Below are positions 19,768-27,979 of a stretch of DNA of 64,000 nucleotides, piece by piece. The stretch spans positions 34,786 through 98,785 of the forward strand of contig JYOB01000005.1 of assembly GCA_000955795.1 (NCBI GenBank). The letters run 5' to 3'. The notes under the pieces were generated by a model, which saw only the letters and a list, made by a program, of their open reading frames with translations, was not told the DNA's origin and did no database searches. A program made the position numbers and the translations under genes. The DNA is from Burkholderiaceae bacterium 26 (GTDB taxonomy: Bacteria; Pseudomonadota; Gammaproteobacteria; Burkholderiales; Burkholderiaceae). Position 1 is the first letter of the stretch; each line of letters starts with the position of its first letter.

Positions 19768-19804
19768 GTGGTTGCTGCGCCGCGAGGTCGCATTGCAGAG
19801 GTGT

Positions 19805-19816
19805 TATTGTACAATA
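19805..19816. promoter_or_regulatory. Palindromic, possibly bidirectional, -10 region
   Basis: TATTGTACAATA is a perfect 12-bp palindrome that gives a TACAAT -10 box on both strands (plus 19810-19815; minus 19811-19806). It lies between the divergent engB and cytochrome c4 genes. -35 boxes are weak on both sides. It could equally be a repressor site. Confidence 0.4.
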
Positions 19817-19987
19817 CGCCGGTTTACGGACGTCCCCACCAGATCCGTCGCAGGACCGCCCCGAGGCCCGGGCCGGTCCGTTTTCATGCGCTGGTCTGGC
19901 ACGAGGAGAAGGGGGCGCCCGGCGCCGCAGGGTCCCGCATTGGGCGGCGCACGCAGCATTCGAAAACAATCTAAACAAGGTGTGCGA

Positions 19988-20647
19988 ATGAACCGCATCG
20001 CGAACGTTTTTGCTGTCGCAGCGCTGTCCCTGGCATCGGTCCTCTCCATGGCCCATGCCGAAGAGCAAAAAGTCGCCAAGGGCGACGCCGCACGCGGCGA
20101 AACGATCTTCAACACCGGTGTGCCCGCCAATGGCGTGCCCGCGTGTGCCAGTTGTCACGGCGCCGGCGGCAACAGCGCCATGAACGTCAACCCGAAGCTG
20201 GCTGGCCAGCACGCCGAATACATCGAAAAGCAGCTCAAGGATTTCAAGGCCAAGACCGACCGTAACCAGCCGGTCATGTCGCTGTACGCCGGCGCGCTGT
20301 CGGATCAGGACATGAAGGACATTGGCGCCTACCTGGGCAAGCAACCGGCTTGGAAGCCAGGTTCGGCCAAGAGCAAGGACACCATCGAGTTGGGCCAGAA
20401 GCTGTATCGCGGCGGCGACGCCAAGCGCGGTATCGCAGCGTGCGCCGGCTGTCACGGCCCGACGGGTGCCGGCATTCCGGCGCAGTATCCGCGTATCGCT
20501 GGTCAATTCTCTGAATACACAGAAGCTCAACTGGTTGCGTTCCAAAGCGGCACCCGCAAGAACAGCGTACAGATGCGCGATCTAGCCGGTCGTATGACGG
20601 CCCAGCAGATCAAGGCGGTGGCCGACTACATTGCGGGCCTGCGCTAA
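19988..20647 (+). CDS. Dihaem cytochrome c4, periplasmic
   Basis: Cytochrome c4 carries electrons towards terminal oxidases such as cbb3. The 219 residues begin with a signal peptide cleaved near residue 24 (SMAHA-EE). Two homologous class I domains follow: CASCH at 53-57 and CAGCH at 152-156. Methionine ligands are likely Met97 (PVMSLY) and that in SVQMRDLAGRM. The ATG at 19988 follows AAGGTG. Codons upstream to 19730 belong to the leader and lack family similarity. It is followed by a terminator and then resB/ccsA. Confidence 0.92.
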   Translation: MNRIANVFAVAALSLASVLSMAHAEEQKVAKGDAARGETIFNTGVPANGVPACASCHGAGGNSAMNVNPKLAGQHAEYIEKQLKDFKAKTDRNQPVMSLYAGALSDQDMKDIGAYLGKQPAWKPGSAKSKDTIELGQKLYRGGDAKRGIAACAGCHGPTGAGIPAQYPRIAGQFSEYTEAQLVAFQSGTRKNSVQMRDLAGRMTAQQIKAVADYIAGLR

Positions 20648-20694
20648 TCTGCCGCACCTGGCCGTCATGTGACGGTCGCACAATCAACAAGAAG

Positions 20695-20738
20695 AACGGG
20701 GTGGCAATGCGCCTGGCATCGCCACCCTGTTTTCGTTT
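20695..20738 (+). terminator. Terminator after cytochrome c4
   Basis: AACGGGGTGGC (20695-20705) pairs with GCCACCCTGTT (20721-20731, one G-U); the loop can itself pair (ATGC/GCAT). A TTTT then TTT tail follows. resB begins 20 bases later. Confidence 0.8.
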
Positions 20739-20759
20739 CTGAACAGGTTGTCTTCCCGC

Positions 20760-22964
20760 ATGTCTTCGGTCTCCACTTCCGGCGTCCAGATTCGCTCCCG
20801 CCGCCGCGCACTGCGCGAAACGGTTGAGCTGCTGTCGTCGATGCGCTTTGCCATCAGCCTGCTGACGGTGATCGCCATTGCCAGCGTGATCGGCACGGTG
20901 CTCAAGCAGAACGATCCGTACCCGAACTACGTTAACCAGTTCGGGCCGTTCTGGGCCGATGTGTTCCGCTCGCTGACGCTGCCCACCGTCTATAGCGCGT
21001 GGTGGTTTCTGTTGATCCTGGCATTCCTGGTGGTGTCCACCTCGCTGTGCATCGTGCGCAATGCTCCCAAGATGCTGGCCGACATGCGCTCCTGGCGCGA
21101 AAACGTGCGCGAAGGCAGCCTGCGCGCGTTCCATCATCGGGACGAATTTGATTCCACCGTCGACGCCGCAACCGTGACCGCACGCCTGGCCGCGCTCGCC
21201 CAGAACCGCGGTTTCCGCATCAAGGCGTTCGCGCGCGAGGGTGGTGCGACGCTGATCACCGCAAAGGCGGGGGCGGGCAACAGGATCGGCTACATCCTGG
21301 CGCACACGGCCATCGTCGTGATCTGCATCGGCGGGCTGCTCGACGGCGACATGATGATCCGCGCGCAGATGTGGTTTGGCGGCAAATCGCCCATCAAGGG
21401 CAATGCGGTCATTAGCGACATCGGGTCGGAGCATCGGCTCTCGACGTCGAACCCGGGTTTCCGCGGTAATGCGTTCGTGCCGGAAGGTTCGAGCGTCAGC
21501 ACGGCCATCCTGAACATCGCCGATGGCGCGTTGATCCAGGACTTGCCGTTCATGATCACGCTCAAGAAGTTCACCGTTGAGCATTATTCGACGGGCATGC
21601 CAAAGCTGTTCGCCAGCGACATCGTCGTGACCGACCGTCGTACCGGCAAGCAGACCGCCGCGCGCGTGGAGGTGAACAAGCCGTTCGTGTATGACGGCGT
21701 GGCGATCTACCAGTCTAGCTTCGAAGATGGCGGCTCGAAACTCAAGCTGACCGGCTTCCCGATGCAAGGTGATAACGCCAAGACGTTCGACTTGTCGGGC
21801 GTCGTGGGCGAAAGCTCCAAGCTCACCGGCAAGGGTGGCGACTACACGGTCGAGTTCTCCGACTTCCGCCTGATGAATGTCGAAACGGTGACGGACGCCT
21901 CGGGCAAGCAGGACGCTCGCGGCGTCGGCAAGAAGGGCGGTGCGGAAAGTGGTCTGCGCGCGGAGCTTGGCAACGTGACCAAGATGACGCGCGACCGCGA
22001 CCTGCGCAACGTCGGCCCCTCGGTGCAGTACAAGCTGCGCGACGCCAACGGCCAGGCGCACGAGTTCAGCAATTACATGCAGCCGGTTACGCTGGACGGG
22101 CAGTCGGTGTTCCTTGCCGGCATGCGCTCACAGCCCGACGAGCCATTCCGCTACCTGCGCATTCCTGCGGACGCACAGGGCACCGTCGGCGACTGGATGC
22201 GCCTGCGCGCCGCGCTGCAAAATCCGGCGATGCGGGGCGAAGCGGCGCGCCGGTTTGCGCTGCTCTCCATGCCCGGCGAGCAGCGTGCGGAACTGCGCAA
22301 CCAGTTGATGGAAAGCGCCCGTCGCGCGCTCGACCTCTTTGCGGGCGCTGCCGATGTAAAGGACGGCTCCGCAGGTGCACAGGGCGGCTTTGCCGCGGTT
22401 GCCACATTCCTGCAGAAATCGGTGCCCGAAGGCGAGCGCGAGAAGGCTGCCGATGTGCTGATGAAGATCATCAACAGCTCGATGTGGGAGTTGTGGCAAC
22501 TGGCCCGCGCGCAGGACGGCCAACCGGCACCCATCGTGGATGCCGCCAGCAGCCAGTGGTTGCAAAGCGCCATCAACGCGCTGTCGGACAACGCCTTCTA
22601 CGGTGCACCGGTGTATCTGCAGCTGACCGACTTTCAGCAAGTGCAGGCCAGCGTGTTCCAGCTCACACGTGCGCCGGGCAAAAACATCGTGTATCTTGGG
22701 TCGTTGCTGCTGGTGCTGGGCGTGTTCTCGATGTTCTACGTGCGAGAGCGCCGCTGGTGGCTGTGGATCCGACCGCAATCCGGTCAAGCCAACGAAAGCG
22801 CCTCCGGCGCACATGTGCTGACCGCCATGTCGACCATGCGCCGCACGCTCGACTTTGACCGCGAGTTCGAGCGCCTCAAGCACGACATCCGCGCCGCAGC
22901 AGGAGCCCCAAGCGCCCCCGATGCCGCCGGTGCAGCGAGCGTCGACCCCAAACCAACGAAGTGA
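20760..22964 (+). CDS. Cytochrome c biogenesis protein ResB/Ccs1 (System II)
   Basis: ResB works with CcsA to move haem across the inner membrane and attach it to CxxCH motifs of periplasmic apocytochromes. The 734 residues have the ResB fold. Transmembrane segments occur at about residues 30-50 (SMRFAISLLTVIAIASVIGT), 80-100, and 170-190. A large periplasmic domain contains FMITLKKFTVEHYSTGMPK and VNKPFVYDGVAIYQSSFEDGG. A last span lies near residues 640-660 (NIVYLGSLLLVLGVFSMFYV) before a cytoplasmic tail. The ATG at 20760 is used; a TTG at 20748 is possible. ccsA follows after 7 bases. Confidence 0.94.
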   Translation: MSSVSTSGVQIRSRRRALRETVELLSSMRFAISLLTVIAIASVIGTVLKQNDPYPNYVNQFGPFWADVFRSLTLPTVYSAWWFLLILAFLVVSTSLCIVRNAPKMLADMRSWRENVREGSLRAFHHRDEFDSTVDAATVTARLAALAQNRGFRIKAFAREGGATLITAKAGAGNRIGYILAHTAIVVICIGGLLDGDMMIRAQMWFGGKSPIKGNAVISDIGSEHRLSTSNPGFRGNAFVPEGSSVSTAILNIADGALIQDLPFMITLKKFTVEHYSTGMPKLFASDIVVTDRRTGKQTAARVEVNKPFVYDGVAIYQSSFEDGGSKLKLTGFPMQGDNAKTFDLSGVVGESSKLTGKGGDYTVEFSDFRLMNVETVTDASGKQDARGVGKKGGAESGLRAELGNVTKMTRDRDLRNVGPSVQYKLRDANGQAHEFSNYMQPVTLDGQSVFLAGMRSQPDEPFRYLRIPADAQGTVGDWMRLRAALQNPAMRGEAARRFALLSMPGEQRAELRNQLMESARRALDLFAGAADVKDGSAGAQGGFAAVATFLQKSVPEGEREKAADVLMKIINSSMWELWQLARAQDGQPAPIVDAASSQWLQSAINALSDNAFYGAPVYLQLTDFQQVQASVFQLTRAPGKNIVYLGSLLLVLGVFSMFYVRERRWWLWIRPQSGQANESASGAHVLTAMSTMRRTLDFDREFERLKHDIRAAAGAPSAPDAAGAASVDPKPTK

Positions 22965-22971
22965 GCCGGTG

Positions 22972-24159
22972 ATGGAAGCGAGCAATCCCCAAACGACCAT
23001 GGCGAGCGCCGATCTGGGCGCGCTTCAACGCCCATCGTATTTCCGCCGCCTAGGCTGGTTTGACTGGCTGTTTGCTGCAATGCTGGCGGCCGGCGCCGGT
23101 TATGCTTTCTCGCGCTATGGCGCATACATGGATGGCTACGAGCGCGGCATTCTCGTCGCGGCCGTGCCCGCCTTCGCATGGCTGGGCTGGACGTGGAAGC
23201 CGGTGCGCGTGCTGATGATTGGCATCGCCGTGTTGGCGCTGTTCAGTATCTCGCAATATGCCGGTGCCAATGGCCCGGATCTCGCCCGGGCCGAGCACGC
23301 CTTCTTCCTCAAGTATTTCCTTGCCAGCCAGTCGGCCATCCTGTGGATGAGCGCACTGATCTTCCTGTCCACGCTGTTTTTCTGGACGGGTTTTCTGCTG
23401 CGCTGGGAAGCGGGTGGGTCGATCGGCAGCAAGCTGTGCTGGGCAGCCGTGGTGCTCGGCCTGACCGGCATGCTGGTGCGATGGTATGAGTCGTACCTGG
23501 TGGGCGCAGACATTGGCCACATCCCCATCTCGAATCTGTACGAGGTGTTCATCCTCTTTACGCTGATCACGTCGCTGTTCTATCTGTACTACGAGCAGCG
23601 TTACAAGACGCGCGCGCTGGGGCCGTTCGTGATGCTGGTGGTGTCGGCGGCGGTGGGTTTTCTGCTGTGGTACACGGTGTCGCGCAGCGCGCAGGAGATC
23701 CAGCCGCTGGTGCCGGCACTGCAGAGCTGGTGGATGAAGATCCACGTACCGGCCAATTTCATTGGTTACGGCACATTCGCGCTGTCGGCTATGGTGGGCG
23801 CAGCTTATCTGCTGAAGGAGCGCGGCGTGCTGGCCGATCGCCTCCCGTCGCTCGAAGTGCTCGATGACGTGATGTACAAGGCCATCACCGTGGGCTTTGC
23901 GTTCTTCACCATCGCCACGATTCTCGGTGCGCTGTGGGCGGCTGACGCCTGGGGCGGCTACTGGAGCTGGGATCCGAAGGAAACCTGGGCTCTGATCGTT
24001 TGGCTGAACTACGCCGCGTGGCTGCACATGCGCCTGATGAAGGGCCTGCGTGGTCGCATGGCGGCCTGGTGGGCGCTGATTGGCCTATTGGTGACGACGT
24101 TCGCCTTCTTGGGCGTAAACATGTTCCTCTCGGGCCTACACAGCTACGGCGAACTGTAA
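22972..24159 (+). CDS. ccsA: Cytochrome c biogenesis protein CcsA/ResC (System II haem handling)
   Basis: CcsA is the haem-binding half of the System II cytochrome c synthase. The 395 residues contain about eight membrane spans and the tryptophan-rich haem-handling WWD motif, WGGYWSWDPKETWALIVWL, near residues 325-343. Conserved histidines flank it (KIHVPANFIGYG and YAAWLHMRL). The ATG at 22972 is 7 bases after the resB stop; codons upstream overlap resB and are proline-rich noise. Together with resB, cytochrome c4 and dsbD this makes a compact cytochrome c supply block. Confidence 0.94.
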   Translation: MEASNPQTTMASADLGALQRPSYFRRLGWFDWLFAAMLAAGAGYAFSRYGAYMDGYERGILVAAVPAFAWLGWTWKPVRVLMIGIAVLALFSISQYAGANGPDLARAEHAFFLKYFLASQSAILWMSALIFLSTLFFWTGFLLRWEAGGSIGSKLCWAAVVLGLTGMLVRWYESYLVGADIGHIPISNLYEVFILFTLITSLFYLYYEQRYKTRALGPFVMLVVSAAVGFLLWYTVSRSAQEIQPLVPALQSWWMKIHVPANFIGYGTFALSAMVGAAYLLKERGVLADRLPSLEVLDDVMYKAITVGFAFFTIATILGALWAADAWGGYWSWDPKETWALIVWLNYAAWLHMRLMKGLRGRMAAWWALIGLLVTTFAFLGVNMFLSGLHSYGEL

Positions 24160-24190
24160 GCCGTCAGTCACAAAAAATTCTCGGCGGACT

Positions 24191-24217
24191 GGAATAAAGA
24201 CGCGCCTAGCGTGTTTA
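24191..24217 (+). promoter_or_regulatory. Candidate ECF-sigma promoter upstream of the redox module
   Basis: GGAATAA (24191-24197), 13 bases, then GTGTTTA (24211-24217) resembles promoters read by ECF sigma factors, which favour a GGAA-type -35. It lies 70 bases before the lipoprotein gene. A hairpin (GAGGGCGC 24227-24234 with GCG-CCCCTC 24242-24250, one bulged C) sits between it and the AGGAG ribosome site. The spacing is somewhat short, so this is tentative. Confidence 0.4.
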
Positions 24218-24267
24218 CTGCTCAGTGAGGGCGCGATGGGCGCGCCCCTCCATCCCAGGAGAACAAG

Positions 24268-24696
24268 ATGAGCCAGTCCGCAGCTTCCCAGAAGTTGTTC
24301 AATCCGCGCGCCGCGTTGGCCGGCGCCGCGCTGCTTGCCGCATTCGGTTTGGCAGGCTGCAGCAGCATGGGTATGGGCGCGTCGTCGACGCCATCGGCCG
24401 TCAAGGTGACCAACGGCACGCTTACGGATCAGCACGGCATGGCGCTTTACACGTTCGACCGTGACGCCATGGCCGGCAAGAGCGCCTGCAACGGCAAGTG
24501 CGCTGAGAACTGGCCGCCGCTGGCTGCCAATGACGCCGACAAGCCGTCCGGCGATTACACCATCATCACGCGCGACGATGGCAAGAAGCAGTGGGCCTAT
24601 CGCGGCAAGCCGCTCTACCTCTGGACCAAGGACAAGATGCCGGGCGACCAGACCGGAGACGGTTTCATGAACGTTTGGCACGTCGCCAAACCGTAA
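24268..24696 (+). CDS. Small secreted-repeat lipoprotein (COG4315/PF03640 type)
   Basis: The 142-residue protein has a signal peptide and a lipobox, LAGC with Cys31, so it should be anchored in the envelope. Two copies of the 'secreted repeat' follow: ALYTFDRDAMAGKSACNGKCAENWPPL split at residues 59-86 with Cys74 and Cys78, and PLYLWTKDKMPGDQTGDG near 114-131. The biochemical function of this family is unknown. It is preceded by AGGAG and an ECF-like promoter. It lies 25 bases before the sigma-factor gene, so it is probably the first gene of that transcript. A role as sensor or target of redox stress is a guess from context. Confidence 0.85.
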   Translation: MSQSAASQKLFNPRAALAGAALLAAFGLAGCSSMGMGASSTPSAVKVTNGTLTDQHGMALYTFDRDAMAGKSACNGKCAENWPPLAANDADKPSGDYTIITRDDGKKQWAYRGKPLYLWTKDKMPGDQTGDGFMNVWHVAKP

Positions 24697-24721
24697 GCAC
24701 GCCGCCTTCGCTCGCGCCCCT

Positions 24722-25294
24722 ATGTCCGACCTGGCCAGCCGGCTGATCGCGCTCACGCCACGCCTGCGCCGACACGCGCGCGGCCTGATGCGTGACGCCA
24801 GCCGTGCAGACGATCTTGTCCAGGACACGCTGGAACGCGCCTGGCGTTACCGCTGGCGGTTCCAGCTGCGGCCCAGGCTTGGGCCGATCGGGCAGATTGG
24901 CGCAAAGGGCGAGGGCGACGGGTTGTTTGCCTGGCTGCTCACCATCATGCATCGGCTGCACCTGAACGCCGTGCGCCGGCCCGATCGGATCGAGCTGAGC
25001 GACTCACCCCCCGAGATTCCGGTCGACGATGACCCCGGCTTGCGCCGTGATCTGCTGCGTGCGCTGGCGACGCTGCCCGAAGACCAGCGGGCGGTACTGC
25101 TGCTCGTCGGTCTGGAGCAGTTTGCCTACAAGGAAGCAGCCGACGTGCTGGGCGTGCCTGTGGGCACGGTGATGTCGCGGCTGTCGCGGGCGCGTGAGCG
25201 GATGCGCGTGGCGCTCAATGGTTCGCCCGAAGCGTCGCGGGCACCTGCGGCATCTGGCGACGGCAGCAGCGCAGCGCTGCACCGCGTGAAGTGA
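24722..25294 (+). CDS. ECF-family RNA polymerase sigma factor
   Basis: The 190 residues contain the two ECF regions. Region 2 spans about residues 8-48 (LRRHARGLMRDASRADDLVQ, TLERAWRYRWRF), and region 4 about residues 118-165 (LPEDQRAVLLLVGLEQFAYK then EAADVLGVPVGTVMSRLSRARERMR split). The linker between them is longer than minimal. There is no clear ribosome site at 24722, so translation may be coupled to the upstream gene. It overlaps the region of the anti-sigma gene's leader. The order lipoprotein, sigma, anti-sigma, msrP, msrQ suggests control of methionine sulfoxide repair, similar in logic to the SigF/NrsF-yedY system described in Azospira. Confidence 0.92.
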   Translation: MSDLASRLIALTPRLRRHARGLMRDASRADDLVQDTLERAWRYRWRFQLRPRLGPIGQIGAKGEGDGLFAWLLTIMHRLHLNAVRRPDRIELSDSPPEIPVDDDPGLRRDLLRALATLPEDQRAVLLLVGLEQFAYKEAADVLGVPVGTVMSRLSRARERMRVALNGSPEASRAPAASGDGSSAALHRVK

Positions 25295-25302
25295 GGCTCG
25301 CC

Positions 25303-26163
25303 ATGTCCTCCAATTCCATTCATATCGACGAGCTCCACGCCTATGCCGACGGCCGCTTGCCCGCGGCGCGACGCGCTGTCGTGGAGGCCTACCTTGCTGC
25401 GCACCCAGGCGCCGCCGCCGAGGTCGCGGGCTGGCGCAAGACGGACGCGCAATTGCACCACGCGCTCGATCCGCTGCTCAACGAGCCGGTGCCGCAGCGT
25501 CGCATTCCGGCGGAGATCCTCGCGGCAGCACGTCGCCCCGCGGCCAGCGGCTTTGGCGCAATGCGTGGCTGGAGTGTCGTGGCGCTGGGTGTTGCATGCC
25601 TGGCCATTGGCTCGGGCGCCGGTTGGCTGGGTCGAGGTGCCGTCGAGCGCACCATGCCCATGCAGCGTTTCGCCAACGATGCACTTGTATCGCACGTCGT
25701 CTTTTCTCCAGAGTCGAAACACATGGTGGAGGTGCCGGCCAATGAAGAGGCGCATCTCGTCACATGGTTGTCGCGGCGGCTCGATGCGCAGTTGCGTGTT
25801 CCCGACCTGACGTCGCTCGGCTACCGGCTCATCGGCGGGCGCCAGACGGTGGTGGCGGATGCGCCCACGGCCATGCTGATGTACGAGGGCCCCGGCGGCA
25901 CGCGTATCTCCGTGCAGTTGCGGCGCATGCCGAACAACCGCGATACCGGCTTCCGGCTGGAGACGCTCGCCCCGGACAACCGCGTGCTGCAGGCGATTCA
26001 TCCTGCGGTGGATCACCCGCCACCGATGGCGTTCTACTGGGCCGATCGCGGCCTCGGGTTTGCCGTCGCCGGCCCGCTGGCGCGGACGCAGTTGCTGGAA
26101 GTGGCCCAGGTGGTCTATCGGCAGTACAGCGAATTCACCGGGCCAGCGCCCCGCAAGGAATAG
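25303..26163 (+). CDS. Single-span anti-sigma factor (COG5662 type)
   Basis: The 286-residue protein has an N-terminal cytoplasmic domain (about 1-88) with IHIDELHAYADGRLPAARR and VEAYLAAHPGAAAEVAGWRK, typical of COG5662 anti-sigma proteins. One transmembrane helix follows at about 89-110, then an extracytoplasmic domain of about 175 residues. The zinc motif HxxxCxxC is missing; there is no cysteine near the histidine. That separates it from ZAS-type anti-sigma factors and from the six-span NrsF. GAGG precedes the ATG at 25303 by six bases; a GTG at 25291 is less likely. It most likely sequesters the sigma factor encoded 8 bases upstream. Confidence 0.85.
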   Translation: MSSNSIHIDELHAYADGRLPAARRAVVEAYLAAHPGAAAEVAGWRKTDAQLHHALDPLLNEPVPQRRIPAEILAAARRPAASGFGAMRGWSVVALGVACLAIGSGAGWLGRGAVERTMPMQRFANDALVSHVVFSPESKHMVEVPANEEAHLVTWLSRRLDAQLRVPDLTSLGYRLIGGRQTVVADAPTAMLMYEGPGGTRISVQLRRMPNNRDTGFRLETLAPDNRVLQAIHPAVDHPPPMAFYWADRGLGFAVAGPLARTQLLEVAQVVYRQYSEFTGPAPRKE

Positions 26164-26256
26164 CGCCATATTTTTTCCCGCGTACTGTCAGGTTGGTGGC
26201 GCGGGCACGACCAACGCACATGGGACAGCGCTCCCGCACAACGAGGACCACGAATC

Positions 26257-27252
26257 ATGTTGATCAAGACTGACCGCTGGCTGCGTGGCGACGACATCCC
26301 CGCCAGCGAGATCACACCGCAGCACATCTTCGAGCAGCGCCGTCGCTTTTTGGCCGCTGCCGCCATGGGCGCCGCCGGCGCAACGCTGGCGCCGTGGGCG
26401 TCGCGCGAGGCCTTCGCCGCCAACCCGTCGCTGGCCAAGTTGCCCGGCAAGCCGAATCCGGCATACACGACCGTGGAAAAGGCCACCCCGTATGACCAGG
26501 TCACCACGTACAACAACTTCTACGAGTTCGGGACCGACAAGGCCGACCCGGCACGTTATGCCAGCACGCTGCGCCCGCATCCGTGGCAGGTCAGCGTGGA
26601 AGGCTTGGTGAAGACGCCCAAAACCTACGACCTGGACGACCTGATGAAGCTCGCGCCAATGGAAGAACGCGTCTACCGTCTGCGTTGCGTCGAGGGCTGG
26701 TCGATGGTGATTCCCTGGGTGGGCTTTCCGCTGGCCGAGTTGATCAAGCGGGTGCAACCCCAGGGCAGCGCCAAGTACATCCAGTTCATCTCGCTGGCCG
26801 ACAAGCGGCAGATGCCCGGCATCAGCAGCCCCGTCCTGGAGTGGCCGTATAGCGAAGGCCTGCGCCTGGACGAGGCAATGCACCCCTTGGCATTGCTCAC
26901 CTTCGGGCTCTACGGCCAGGTGCTGCCGAACCAGAACGGTGCGCCCGTGCGCGTGGTCGTGCCGTGGAAGTACGGCTTCAAGAGCGCGAAGTCCATCGTC
27001 AAGATCCGCTTTGTCGACAAGCAGCCGCCGACGAGCTGGAACCTTGCTGCGGCCAACGAATATGGCTTCTATTCCAACGTGAACCCGACCGTGGATCACC
27101 CGCGCTGGAGCCAGGCCACCGAACGCCGCATCGGCGAGGACAAAGGCGGCTTCGGCGGCCTGTTCGCGCCCAAGCGCAAGACGCTGATGTTCAATGGCTA
27201 CGAGCAGGTCGCCCCGCTCTACGCGGGCATGGACCTGCGCAAGAACTTCTGA
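26257..27252 (+). CDS. msrP: Protein-methionine-sulfoxide reductase, molybdopterin catalytic subunit MsrP (YedY)
   Basis: MsrP reduces methionine sulfoxide in periplasmic proteins, using a molybdopterin cofactor and electrons from MsrQ. The 331 residues start with a twin-arginine signal ([11 protein letters not shown] near 27-37) and carry the molybdenum-ligand cysteine, Cys144 in [36 protein letters not shown] and [13 protein letters not shown] are family motifs. Length is as expected. A 93-base gap after the anti-sigma gene contains a CCCGCG/CGCGGG stem but no clear promoter. msrQ follows after 7 bases. Confidence 0.97.
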   Translation: MLIKTDRWLRGDDIPASEITPQHIFEQRRRFLAAAAMGAAGATLAPWASREAFAANPSLAKLPGKPNPAYTTVEKATPYDQVTTYNNFYEFGTDKADPARYASTLRPHPWQVSVEGLVKTPKTYDLDDLMKLAPMEERVYRLRCVEGWSMVIPWVGFPLAELIKRVQPQGSAKYIQFISLADKRQMPGISSPVLEWPYSEGLRLDEAMHPLALLTFGLYGQVLPNQNGAPVRVVVPWKYGFKSAKSIVKIRFVDKQPPTSWNLAAANEYGFYSNVNPTVDHPRWSQATERRIGEDKGGFGGLFAPKRKTLMFNGYEQVAPLYAGMDLRKNF

Positions 27253-27259
27253 GGCCGAC

Positions 27260-27916
27260 ATGACACTGCTGCCGCCGATGTTGTCGCCCAAGCAGTTGCG
27301 TGTGTTGAAGGCGATCGTGTGGGTCGTTGCGCTCGTGCCGTTCCTGCGCATCGTCTTTCTGGGCGCGACCGATCAGTTCGGGCCGAATCCCCTGGAGTTC
27401 GTCACGCGCTCGACCGGTACTTGGACGCTGGTGCTGCTGTGCTGCACGCTGGCCATCACGCCGCTGCGCCGGATCACGGGCATGAACTGGTTGATCCGGC
27501 TTCGCCGCATGCTTGGGCTGTACACGTTCTTCTACGGCTCGATCCACTTCCTGATCTGGTTGCTGGTCGATCGCGGGCTTGATCCGGCGTCGATGCTCAA
27601 GGACATCGTCAAGCGGCCTTTCATCACCGTTGGTTTCGCGGCGTTCGTGCTGATGATTCCGCTGGCCGCCACGTCGACCAACGCGATGGTGCGCAGGCTT
27701 GGCGGCAAGCGTTGGCAGTGGCTGCACCGGCTTGTCTACGTGACGGGAGTGCTGGGCATCCTGCACTACTGGTGGCACAAGGCCGGCAAGCATGACTTTG
27801 CCGAGGTGTCGATCTACGCGGCAGCGATGGCGGTGCTGCTTGGGTTGCGGGTCTGGTGGGCGTGGCGCTCGCCACGCACTGCGATGGCCGGAGCAGCCAT
27901 GCCAGCGCGCGATTGA
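27260..27916 (+). CDS. msrQ: Haem-binding membrane subunit MsrQ (YedZ)
   Basis: MsrQ is a b-type haem membrane protein that passes quinol or flavin electrons to MsrP. The 218 residues form about six membrane helices of the ferric-reductase-like fold. They include WTLVLLCCTLAITPLRRITG, RRMLGLYTFFYGSIHFLIWL (haem histidine) and WLHRLVYVTGVLGILHYWW (two histidines). The ATG at 27260 has a GAGG upstream; earlier in-frame codons overlap msrP. A bidirectional terminator closes the operon. Confidence 0.96.
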   Translation: MTLLPPMLSPKQLRVLKAIVWVVALVPFLRIVFLGATDQFGPNPLEFVTRSTGTWTLVLLCCTLAITPLRRITGMNWLIRLRRMLGLYTFFYGSIHFLIWLLVDRGLDPASMLKDIVKRPFITVGFAAFVLMIPLAATSTNAMVRRLGGKRWQWLHRLVYVTGVLGILHYWWHKAGKHDFAEVSIYAAAMAVLLGLRVWWAWRSPRTAMAGAAMPARD

Positions 27917-27934
27917 TGTTGGTCGCGCCCATGA

Positions 27935-27964
27935 AAAAAGCCGACGTTTGTGCGTCGGCTTTTT
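27935..27964. terminator. Bidirectional terminator between msrQ and lysA
   Basis: A perfect 12-bp inverted repeat, AAAAAGCCGACG (27935-27946) and CGTCGGCTTTTT (27953-27964), with a 6-base loop gives T tracts on both strands. It serves the convergent msrQ and lysA. Confidence 0.92.
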
Positions 27965-27979
27965 CTTTGCGGTGGGGGC

